Positions 1 to 6,299 of a stretch of 7,433 nucleotides of DNA are shown piece by piece. The position numbers and the translations under genes are program-made. Each line of letters begins with the position of its first letter. Positions within the stretch are counted from its first letter, which is position 1. The notes beneath the pieces were generated by a model. That model did no database searches and was not told where the DNA came from. It saw only the letters and a list, made by a program, of their open reading frames with translations. Origin of the DNA: an uncultured Collinsella sp. (GTDB lineage: Bacteria > Actinomycetota > Coriobacteriia > Coriobacteriales > Coriobacteriaceae); assembly GCA_902491135.1 (NCBI GenBank), contig CABUGR010000046.1, positions 1-7,433 of the forward strand. The letters run 5' to 3'.

Positions 1-1161
1 TGGTCGATGTGCTGCTGGGCTGCATCGGACACGCGGGCGGCGCGCTCAATCCACCTACACCGCTTGTGCTGGGCGACCTCGATCCCGCACGCTTTGCGAC
101 GCCGCCGGTACCGTGCGGGCCCAAGCTGGGGTCCGAGCGTTATCCACTGGTCGATCCGGTGCGCGGCCTGTGCACGACCATCGGTCAGTCGATTCTTGCC
201 GGCGATTTGCGTGGGCTCATCGTCTATGCCAGTAACCCCGGTGCGGGCTATGGCAATGCACAGGCTTGGTTGGGTATTTTGCAGCAGCTCGACTTGCTCG
301 TGACGATTGATATTCGCTGGTCCGAGACGGCGCGTGCTTCTGACTTCGTGCTGCCTGACGTGACGTATCTGGAGGCCGACCGCGGTGTGGGTACGGTCGT
401 GGGCGCCAACGATTCGCGCGTGTTCTACCGCAACGCCGTGCTGCCTGTGCAGCATGACGACACGCGTCCCGGTCGGGAGATTTTTACCGGTCTGGCGCAG
501 GCGTGTGGTGTGGGCGAGTACTTCGACTTTACGTCTGACGATCTGGCGGCTGCCCAGGTGGCGCCTTTTGGGATCAATCTGGACGAGCTCAAGGAGCGCG
601 GCTGGGCCGACACGGGTGTAGCGTTGCCGTCGCGTACGGGCGAGCCGGCGATTCCCTTGGATGGCGGTAAAATTGCGCTGGCAAGCGACGTGTGGGAACG
701 AGCCGGCCTGGGTCGAATACCCAACTGGATCGCTGGAGCCCGACTCGGGGATGTTTCGCCTCATTAGCGGCAACCGTCCCTTTGAGTCGCATACCTCGCG
801 CAGACTCGCGGCGGCCGGTGCCGCCGAGATGGGGTCGGACTTGGACGCTGTGCAGATGAACGCCGATGTCGCCGCTCGCATGGGTATCGCCGATGGCGAG
901 GTCGTCGAGCTTGTGAGCGACATGGGCCGCGACCGCGTGCGCGTGGAGACGACGCCGTATCTGCATCCGGCGTGCATCTTCACCTCGGCCGCTCCCGGCG
1001 GGCGTTCGTTTGGCGCCGATGCCGGTGGCGTTCAAGCCTTGGGCGTGGGCCCGCTCGACCATACGCCGTTGCGTTGGGACCCGTTGACGGGCGCCGCACT
1101 CACCCAGGAAAACGCCGTTCGCGTGGAAAAGATTGTCGCGCGCGAGGATAATGACGAGTAA
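1..1161 (+). pseudogene. Molybdopterin (Mo-bisPGD) oxidoreductase catalytic subunit, PhsA/PsrA-like, C-terminal part, frameshifted
   Basis: This is the C-terminal part of a large-subunit molybdoenzyme; the N-terminus, with the [4Fe-4S] site and the Cys/Sec metal ligand, lies off the left edge. It is open from base 3. One frame (to a TAG at 765-767) carries family hallmarks: an LLGCIGHAGGALNPP stretch, VYASNPG, and SETARASDFVLPDVTYLEADRG, which resembles the SETAW-YADVVLPE-TYLER region of thiosulfate/polysulfide reductases. The downstream frame (to the TAA at 1159-1161) carries the molydopterin-binding C-terminal domain: FRLISGNRPFESH, then MGIADGEVVELVS, then DPLTGAAL before an NAVRVEKI end. 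The two halves join if one base is dropped near 698-708, around GAGCCGGCCTGGG, giving ...WERAG-WVEYP.... I therefore read one gene with a +1 frame lesion. The PhsA/PsrA assignment is by remembered similarity; another DMSO-reductase-family enzyme, such as a formate dehydrogenase, remains possible. Such enzymes need the cofactor made by MobA, encoded downstream. Confidence 0.8.
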
Positions 1162-1213
1162 TTGACTCAGCTGATGCATTTGACTGATCCACGTTTCTTT
1201 TGAAAGGCTGCAC

Positions 1214-2671
1214 ATGAGCGATAGCCAGAACATGTCCGATGAGGTGCGCGCCCGCCTGCGCGCCATTCCTTCCGTCAACGAGCTGCTAGCCGAGTGGCCG
1301 GTGGTGAAGGCGGCGGGGGAGACCTGCGACGCGGTGGTCCATGCTGCCGTGACGGCTGAGCTTGACGAAGAGCGCGCCGCGATTCGTGCCGGTGCCGCTC
1401 CGCGTTCCAAGCGCGAGCTGGCCTCGGCCATCGAGTGGCGTGCGCATCGCTCTGCGCTGCCGAGCCTGCGTCCCGCCGTTAACGCCACGGGTGTGGTCAT
1501 CCATACCAACCTGGGCCGCGCCCCGCTCGCGGAGTCGGCCGCCAAGGCCGTGGCCGAGGTCGCGCGCGGCTACAGCACGCTCGAGTACAGCGTGGATACC
1601 TGCTCGCGCGGGTCGCGCAAGGAGCACGCCGCTCAGCTCATCCGCTCGCTTACCGGTGCCGAGGACGCGCTGGTCGTTAACAATAACGCGGCCGCCGTGC
1701 TGTTGGTGCTGGCGACTCACGCCGCGGGCAAGGAGGTCATCGTCAGCCGCGGCGAGCTTGTCGAGATCGGCGGCAGCTTCCGCATCCCCGATGTCATGGC
1801 GGCTTCGGGCGCCAAACTCGTCGAGGTCGGCGCCACCAACCGCACGCACCTGGCTGATTATGAGCAAGCCATCACGCCCGATACGGCGATGATCCTCAAG
1901 GTCCATCCTTCCAACTATCGCATCGAGGGCTTTCACGAGGAAGTGGGCTCTCGGGAGCTTGCCGCCCTGGCCCACAAGCATGGTCTGCTGTTCTACGAGG
2001 ACCAGGGTTCGGGCGCGCTGTTGCCCGACGACATCTTGGTGCGCGGCGGCGAAGAAACCACGCCGGCTTCAGTTTCGGCGGGGCTCGATATCGTGTCGTG
2101 CTCGGGCGATAAGCTGCTCGGTGCCGCACAGGCGGGCATTATCATGGGTCGTCGCGATCTGGTCCAGGCCTGCGGGTCGCATCCGCTTATGCGTGCCCTG
2201 CGTCCGGGAAAGCTCGCACTGGCGGCGCTCGAGGCTACACTGCGCATTTACATGGATGGGGCGGATGTGGCCCATCGCGAGGTGCCGGTGCTCAACATGC
2301 TCACGCTTCCGCAGGCTCATCTGGAGCGTCGCGCACGCAAGCTGCGCGAGCTGATGACGGCAGGCCTCGATAAGGCGGGTTGCCCGTGCGCCGTGCAGGT
2401 GGAGATCGCCGAGGATTCGTCGACTCCCGGGGGCGGCTCGCTGCCTACCGTCGAGCTGCCCACGATGTGTGTGGCCGTCTGCCCGGTTGACGGGCGCCTG
2501 TCCCTCGACGCGCTCAAGCGCTCGCTCGTCCAAGACTTCGATACGCCGGTCGTCACGCGTGCCTCGCACGACCGCATTCTGTTTGATGTACGCACGCTCG
2601 TGGGCGACCGCGATATCGAGACGGCGGCATCGACGCTCGTCGCGTGCGTTAAGAAGGCGGTTGCGCGATGA
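1214..2671 (+). CDS. selA: L-seryl-tRNA(Sec) selenium transferase (selenocysteine synthase)
   Basis: SelA is a cytoplasmic PLP enzyme that converts seryl-tRNA(Sec) to selenocysteyl-tRNA(Sec) using selenophosphate. The protein has 485 residues, slightly longer than E. coli SelA (463). Family signatures appear in order: VNATGVVIHTNLGRAPL near residue 90, VDTCSRGSRKEH, VVNNNAAAVLL, SRGELVEIGGSFRIP, VGATNRTH, EDQGSG, and the PLP-lysine motif SGDKLLGAAQAG with the lysine at residue 300 (E. coli K295). LRPGKLALAALEATL follows the active site, as in other SelA proteins. The ATG at 1214 is preceded by AAAGG at 1203-1207 with six bases between. A second ATG at 1232 is a possible alternative start but lacks as good a ribosome site. 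The gene is 52 bases after the molybdoenzyme and its TGA stop overlaps the selB start (ATGA), implying translational coupling. It appears intact. Confidence 0.97.
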   Translation: MSDSQNMSDEVRARLRAIPSVNELLAEWPVVKAAGETCDAVVHAAVTAELDEERAAIRAGAAPRSKRELASAIEWRAHRSALPSLRPAVNATGVVIHTNLGRAPLAESAAKAVAEVARGYSTLEYSVDTCSRGSRKEHAAQLIRSLTGAEDALVVNNNAAAVLLVLATHAAGKEVIVSRGELVEIGGSFRIPDVMAASGAKLVEVGATNRTHLADYEQAITPDTAMILKVHPSNYRIEGFHEEVGSRELAALAHKHGLLFYEDQGSGALLPDDILVRGGEETTPASVSAGLDIVSCSGDKLLGAAQAGIIMGRRDLVQACGSHPLMRALRPGKLALAALEATLRIYMDGADVAHREVPVLNMLTLPQAHLERRARKLRELMTAGLDKAGCPCAVQVEIAEDSSTPGGGSLPTVELPTMCVAVCPVDGRLSLDALKRSLVQDFDTPVVTRASHDRILFDVRTLVGDRDIETAASTLVACVKKAVAR

Positions 2672-4635
2672 GTGAGGTTCAAGCGCTGGTGGAGTGTCCC
2701 GTTATCGTTGGCACGGCGGGCCACGTCGACCACGGTAAGTCGGCGCTGATCGAGGCGCTGACCGGCAAGAATCCCGATCGTCCGGAGGTTGAGCGCCGTC
2801 GCGGTATGACCGTGGAGCTGGGCTTTGGCGAGCTGGCGCTGCCGAGCGGCAAGATCGTCGGCCTGGTCGACGTGCCGGGCCACGCGCATTACTTGCGCGC
2901 CATGGTGCAGGGTGCCACGGGTATCGACGTGGCCGTGCTGGTGGTTTCGGCCGTCGAGGGCGTGATGCCGCAGACCCGCGAGCACGTGCATGTGCTGGAG
3001 CTGCTGGGCGTTACGCATATGGTGGTCGCGCTGACGATGTGCGACCTGGCCGATAGCGAAATGATTGAGCTGGCCGAGCTCGACGTGGACGATTTTCTTT
3101 CGGACACCGTGTTTGCGGACGCGCCGATCGTGCCCGTGTCGTCCAAGACCGGCGCGGGAATCGATGACCTGCTGGCTGCGCTCGACGAGCAGGTTGCCGC
3201 TTGCTGGGATGCCTGCCGTGCCCGTGGCGAGCTCACCGATGCCGCACCGCGTCTGCCCATCGACCGCTGCTTTACGATCAAGGGCGCCGGTACCGTGGTG
3301 ACGGGAACGTTGCACGATGCGCCGGTTGCGGTGGACGACGAGCTGATGGCTTTGCCGTCGCGTACGGTCTGTCGCGTGCGCGGGATTCAGGTGCATGGCG
3401 ATACGCCGCGGGCGTTGCCCGGTCAGCGTGTGGCGCTCAACTTGGTGGGCGATGCTGTCGCCGCGCTCGATCGCGGTGAGATGCTCGGCGTGGCGGGCCG
3501 CTTTGGCCAGACGATGCGCTTTATGATGACGTTTACGTATTTGGGTCGCGAGGGCGTCAAACCGCGCGTGCTCGAGTCGAGTGCGCGCGTGCACGTGATG
3601 GCGGGTACGGCCGAGGTCGTCGGTCGCATCATGTTCATGGAGGGTGAGGCCCCCATGGCGGTGGGCGAGACCCGTATTGTTCAGGTGCGCTTGGATAACT
3701 CGCTGCCGCTACGTGCCGGGGATCATGCCGTGGTGCTGTCCTATTCGCCCGTGATGCTTATTGGCGGCGGGCGTGTGCTGCTTTCTCGCTGCCGTCGCTC
3801 TCGCGAGCTTGCCGAAGGGGAGCGTGCGCTGTATGCGGCGCTCGAGGCCGGAGATATTGAGGGCGGTGTGGATGCGTGGCTGGCGCTGCAAGCGCTGCCG
3901 GTTGCGGCTGCCGATGTTACCGCGGCGCTCGATCTTGTTGCCGGTGAGGCTGAGGCGGCGTTGCGCGAGTTGGTGGCGAAGGGCGCTGCTTGCGCGCTTG
4001 CTGGCTCGGATGGCTCGCTGTATGCAGATGCTTCCGCGCTCGACGCCGCGATGGATGCACTGGCGGCGACCCTGTCAGCCATGCATGCGGCGGCTCCCAA
4101 GGAGACGGGCTTTACGCCCGATGCCGTTGCCCATGCTGCGTGGCCTGCCGCTGATGAAGCCGTTGCCGCGGCTCTGATTGCCGAGGGCTGCTCGCGTGGC
4201 GTGTGCGCCGCCGAGGGCGCCGAGGTATTCGATCCGCATTCGGCCGCCGCGGCGGCACGCGTGGTGCGAGAGGCTTGCGAGCGCATCGTCGCGCTGCTTG
4301 ACGAGGCCGGCTTGGATGCACCGGCACTTCCCGAGGTGGGCGAACAGCTGCAGCTCGGCCGCGACACCATGACGCGTGCCCTGCGCGAGCTTTCCCTCAA
4401 CCGCGCAATCGTTAAGGTCGAGCGCGACGTTGCCCTGTCCGCTGCTGCCGAGGCCCATGCGCGTGAGCTCGTCGCCGCCGCCATTGAGGCGGCCGGCGGC
4501 GCTGCCACCACGAGCGTGCTGCGCGAGGCCCTGGGCGTGTCGCGCAAACGCGCCATCAGCATCTTGGAGCACCTGGATGCCGTGCGCTTTACGGTGCTCG
4601 ACAAGGATGCCGGCGGCCTGCGCTCCCTGCGCTAG
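2668..4635 (+). CDS. selB: Selenocysteine-specific elongation factor SelB
   Basis: SelB is a GTPase that binds selenocysteyl-tRNA(Sec) and a SECIS hairpin in mRNA, delivering Sec to in-frame UGA codons. The protein has 655 residues (E. coli 614). Visible G-domain motifs are G1 GHVDHGKS at residues 18-25, RRGMTVELGF around the G2 threonine (T48), G3 DVPGH at 68-72, and a G5-like VSSKTG at 157-162. The G4 motif reads T123-M124-C125-D126; the usual lysine of NKxD/TKxD is methionine, although the guanine-binding aspartate is kept. Domain II has the characteristic FTIKGAGTVVTGT at 202-214. The C-terminus ends in winged-helix segments, including LGVSRKRAISILEHLD from residue 622, matching the mRNA-binding end of bacterial SelB. 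The middle C-terminal part is alanine-rich. The ATG lies inside the selA stop, with AGAAGG at 2652-2657 as a possible ribosome site. The gene appears intact. Confidence 0.96.
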   Translation: MSEVQALVECPVIVGTAGHVDHGKSALIEALTGKNPDRPEVERRRGMTVELGFGELALPSGKIVGLVDVPGHAHYLRAMVQGATGIDVAVLVVSAVEGVMPQTREHVHVLELLGVTHMVVALTMCDLADSEMIELAELDVDDFLSDTVFADAPIVPVSSKTGAGIDDLLAALDEQVAACWDACRARGELTDAAPRLPIDRCFTIKGAGTVVTGTLHDAPVAVDDELMALPSRTVCRVRGIQVHGDTPRALPGQRVALNLVGDAVAALDRGEMLGVAGRFGQTMRFMMTFTYLGREGVKPRVLESSARVHVMAGTAEVVGRIMFMEGEAPMAVGETRIVQVRLDNSLPLRAGDHAVVLSYSPVMLIGGGRVLLSRCRRSRELAEGERALYAALEAGDIEGGVDAWLALQALPVAAADVTAALDLVAGEAEAALRELVAKGAACALAGSDGSLYADASALDAAMDALAATLSAMHAAAPKETGFTPDAVAHAAWPAADEAVAAALIAEGCSRGVCAAEGAEVFDPHSAAAAARVVREACERIVALLDEAGLDAPALPEVGEQLQLGRDTMTRALRELSLNRAIVKVERDVALSAAAEAHARELVAAAIEAAGGAATTSVLREALGVSRKRAISILEHLDAVRFTVLDKDAGGLRSLR

Positions 4636-4650
4636 ATTGGCTGCTCGGTT

Positions 4651-4659
4651 TGGTAAAAT
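4651..4659 (+). promoter_or_regulatory. Possible extended -10 promoter element for selC
   Basis: TGGTAAAAT, with the hexamer TAAAAT at 4654-4659, resembles an extended -10 (TGnTATAAT) and ends 12 bases before the first base of tRNA(Sec). A start about six bases upstream of the mature tRNA would suit RNase P processing. No good -35 hexamer is visible at 16-18 bases, so the call rests on the -10 alone. Read-through from selB could also supply the transcript. Confidence 0.35.
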
Positions 4660-4671
4660 ACCGCCGCACTT

Positions 4672-4768
4672 GGGAACGGATGGGCTCCGGTGGGCTCCGC
4701 GGTCCTCAAAACCGTTGCGAGGCGTGCAAAACGTCTTGGATGTGTTCGATTCACATACGTTCCCGCCA
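4672..4768 (+). tRNA. selC: tRNA-Sec (anticodon TCA)
   Basis: The 97-base gene folds as a bacterial selenocysteine tRNA with encoded CCA. The acceptor strands are 4672-4679 and 4757-4764: seven Watson-Crick pairs and an eighth position that is G-A. The linker is AT. The D arm is the diagnostic long one, six pairs (4682-4687 with 4692-4697, two of them G-T) closing a four-base CGGT loop. The anticodon stem is 4699-4703 with 4711-4715, and its loop CCTCAAA places TCA at 4706-4708. The long variable arm pairs 4719-4725 with 4731-4737 around GCAAA. The T arm pairs 4740-4744 with 4752-4756 around TTCGATT. GCCA at 4765-4768 supplies the discriminator and CCA. The 8 + 5 acceptor-T layout, short D loop and UCA anticodon together exclude an ordinary tRNA(Ser). 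It lies 36 bases after selB, completing a selA-selB-selC set. Confidence 0.96.
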
Positions 4769-4805
4769 TACGCTACCAGCGCTTTTGTGCTCGCGGTCTT
4801 ACTGC

Positions 4806-4832
4806 GTGCCGCAAAGGCGCTGTTTTGTTTTT
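4806..4832 (+). terminator. Possible rho-independent terminator after selC
   Basis: GTGCC (4806-4810) pairs with GGCGC (4816-4820), including one T-G pair, around the loop GCAAA, and a T-rich run follows directly (TGTTTTGTTTTT, 4821-4832). The stem is short at five pairs, so strength is uncertain. An even weaker hairpin, CGCT-ACC-AGCG followed by CTTTT, sits at 4771-4786, immediately after the tRNA. Either could end the selC transcript before mobA. Confidence 0.4.
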
Positions 4833-4923
4833 GCATGGGTTTGCCGTGCCGCCTGCTTTATCGGCGACGGTATTTGGCTTCGTGTGCCGGGTTTTGAGCA
4901 TACCGATGGGGGTGGTTTCCCGT

Positions 4924-5556
4924 ATGACTACCGTAAGACGGGCCAATCTTTCTTGTGTCGTTCAAGCGGGCGGATTGTCGTCGCGCATGGGCTGTGACAA
5001 GGCGCGCATGGCGTTTTGCGGTGAGCCGCTCATCGAGCGCGTGCTGGGTCGGCTGGCGCCAGTTGCCGGCGAGTTGGTCGTGACGACGTCGCGTCCCAGC
5101 GAGCTTGCCTACCTTGAAGAATGAACGTTTGACGGACTGCGCCCCCGCGTGGTGATGGACGTCGACGGTCCCGCTGGTGCCATGCGCGGCATCGCGAGCT
5201 CGTTGGCCGCGGCCCGATTGCCGCTCGTGGCGATCGTCGCCTGCGATATGCCGTTTGTCTTGCCGGAACTCATCGGCGCTCTTGCCGGTCGTGTCGAGGC
5301 CGAGGCGCTCGACGTGTGCGTGCCGCGCGAGGAGCGGGGGATTGAGCCGCTTTGCGCCGTCTGGCGCCGTGACGCGTGTGCGCCGGTTGCCCAAGAGTTG
5401 CTCGACCAGGACCGCCAGCGCATTCGCTGCCTGATCAATCGCGTTCAGGCTGGTTATATGGATGAGCCGCAGATCGTTAAGGCCGCGGGCTCGACGCTCT
5501 GCTTCGAGAACGTCAATACGCCCGAGGAGTTTGTGGCGGCCGAGTTACTCGCCTAG
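4924..5556 (+). pseudogene. mobA: Molybdenum cofactor guanylyltransferase MobA, interrupted by an in-frame TGA
   Basis: MobA transfers GMP from GTP to Mo-molybdopterin, making the MGD cofactor used by DMSO-reductase-family enzymes such as the one at the left edge. The N-terminal part has the nucleotide-binding signature VVQAGGLSSRMGCDKARM. The C-terminal part has GPAGAMRGIASSL and VACDMPF, the latter holding the metal-binding Asp of the family. The two parts are in the same frame, separated only by a TGA at 5122-5124 (codon 67), followed by TFDGLRPRVVMD. Read through, the product is about 210 residues, close to E. coli MobA (194). TGA also ends selA here, so it is not generally reassigned. 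A single base change from TGG, CGA or GGA would explain it. I see no convincing SECIS hairpin after it. The start is taken at ATG 4924, with GGGGG-T-GG at 4908-4915 as ribosome site; ATG 4906 is an in-frame alternative. The gene runs into the DUF3343 gene with 15 bases between. Confidence 0.85.
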
Positions 5557-5571
5557 ACGATTGGAGTTGCC

Positions 5572-5967
5572 ATGTCTCACGATATTTGCCCCGATACCGG
5601 GGAACCTTGCACCTGTGATGGGTCCGAGCCTTGCACCTGCGGCTGTGGCGGCTGTGGACATACGGCCGAGGAAGAGGCAGCGGCGGCTGCGTACCGCGAG
5701 TCGCACCGCGAAGACCCGTCCGGTGAGGCCCTCGACCACGAGCGCAAGATTATCGTGTCGTTTGACAGCACCTTCGATGTGATGGAATGCGAGCAGCTGT
5801 GCCTGGATGCCGGCGTGCCCGGGCGCATTATGCCTTTGCCCGGCTCCATTACCGCAGGTTGCGGTCTGTGCTGGGCCATGCCGTTCTCGGGCGATGCGCT
5901 CGCCGCCTTCCGCGCTGCCACCGAAGGCCGCATAACCCCCGCCGACTACCATCAACTCGTCCTCTAG
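5572..5967 (+). CDS. DUF3343 (putative Se/S carrier-like) protein with Cys-rich N-terminus
   Basis: This 131-residue cytoplasmic protein has two parts. Residues 1-30 hold seven cysteines (6, 13, 15, 21, 23, 25, 28) and include a tandem eight-residue unit, GEPCTCDG then SEPCTCGC; the bases CCTTGCACCTG recur 24 bases apart (5605-5615 and 5629-5639). An Ala/Glu-rich linker follows. Residues about 59-105 match the DUF3343 pattern: KIIVSFDSTFDVMECEQLC, then GVPGRIMPLPGSITAGCGLCW. The family's conserved cysteine is C97, and here it forms CGLC with C100. Pfam describes this family as a putative selenium/sulfur carrier; that role is suggested, not proven. The start is ATG 5572, with GGAG at 5563-5566 five bases upstream. 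It lies 15 bases after mobA, probably in one operon, and its place beside selABC fits selenium handling. The cysteine-rich segment could bind a metal or carry sulfur or selenium; that is inference. Confidence 0.85.
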   Translation: MSHDICPDTGEPCTCDGSEPCTCGCGGCGHTAEEEAAAAAYRESHREDPSGEALDHERKIIVSFDSTFDVMECEQLCLDAGVPGRIMPLPGSITAGCGLCWAMPFSGDALAAFRAATEGRITPADYHQLVL

Positions 5968-5975
5968 CCACCAAA

Positions 5976-6085
5976 ACCACCACATTGGGGACAGGCACCT
6001 TTGTGGTGGTTTCGCTGCTTGAATGGCCTTCTTGTGGCATTACGAGTCAAACCACCACAAAGGTGCCTGTCCCCAATGTGGTGGT
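5976..6085. repeat. Nested palindrome: perfect 37-bp inverted repeat, each arm a hairpin (REP/BIME- or MITE-like)
   Basis: Bases 5976-6012 are the exact reverse complement of 6049-6085, with a 36-base spacer (6013-6048). Each arm is itself an inverted repeat: AAACCACCACA (5974-5984) with TGTGGTGGTTT (6002-6012) around a 17-base loop containing GGGGACAGGCACC, and ACCACCACA (6051-6059) with TGTGGTGGT (6077-6085). The element can fold either as two separate hairpins or as one 37-pair stem. This layout is typical of paired REP elements mobilised by RAYT transposases, or of a small MITE. No transposase is present, no flanking target duplication is evident, and no T-run follows either arm. It begins nine bases after the DUF3343 stop, where it could also act as an mRNA 3'-end barrier. 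Confidence 0.85.
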
Positions 6086-6299
6086 ATGGACCATATGGAC
6101 GAAACAGCTTTGAAACACGCGATTTGCACGTTGGGTGCTCAAAAACGCTTCTACCTGCATCGTAATCAAAACGAAACATCTGCTCGTCGGCTTATGCGAA
6201 ACTTTGCTGCAACAGTGCGATATTATCCATACTCGATAAAGCTCGCGGCGCATGGGGCGCCTCGAACGACACTTTTCTTTTCCATCAATTGGAGGAAGC
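6086..6299 (+). promoter_or_regulatory. Gene-free leader upstream of gdhA
   Basis: This stretch is more AT-rich than the flanking genes and shows no convincing coding pattern in any frame. It probably carries the gdhA promoter and 5' untranslated region. A weak sigma-70-like pair is TTGCTG (6204-6209) and CATACT (6228-6233), 18 bases apart. TATTAT at 6221-6226 is another -10 candidate but lacks a -35. A small hairpin, GGCGC-ATGGG-GCGCC, lies at 6247-6261, about 30 bases before the ribosome site GGAGG (6291-6295). No known riboswitch or RNA gene was recognised. Confidence 0.4.

Noticed and set aside
695..712. Programmed +1 frameshift in the molybdoenzyme
   Set aside because: There is no slippery run, no slow stop codon at the shift point and no known programmed shift in this family. 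A simple indel or sequence error is more economical.
589..1545. Long reverse-strand open frame across the molybdoenzyme and selA start
   Set aside because: It overlaps conserved coding sequence on the + strand, and its composition (rich in Arg, Ser, Ala, His) is the usual antisense shadow in GC-rich DNA.
2317..3594. Reverse-strand frame of about 425 codons across the selA/selB junction
   Set aside because: It is antisense to two certain genes, is rich in His/Arg/Gln with no recognisable domain, and is explained by codon bias on the other strand.
3741..4604. Reverse-strand Ala/Ser-rich frame inside selB
   Set aside because: This is an antisense shadow of the alanine-rich SelB C-terminal half.
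4650..4997. Open frame running through the tRNA gene towards mobA
   Set aside because: It crosses tRNA(Sec) and the start of mobA in another frame and shows no protein family features.
5125..5175. Possible SECIS element after the mobA TGA
   Set aside because: Only short stems can be drawn (GCG with CGC around CCCC; CGCC with GGTG around CCCGCGT). The loop begins with C, not G, and no bulged U or longer stem is visible. This is not enough to call a SECIS.
5976..6085. CRISPR array or rho-independent terminator
   Set aside because: There are only two copies, in inverted rather than direct orientation, so it is not CRISPR. Neither arm is followed by a T-run, so it is not a typical intrinsic terminator.
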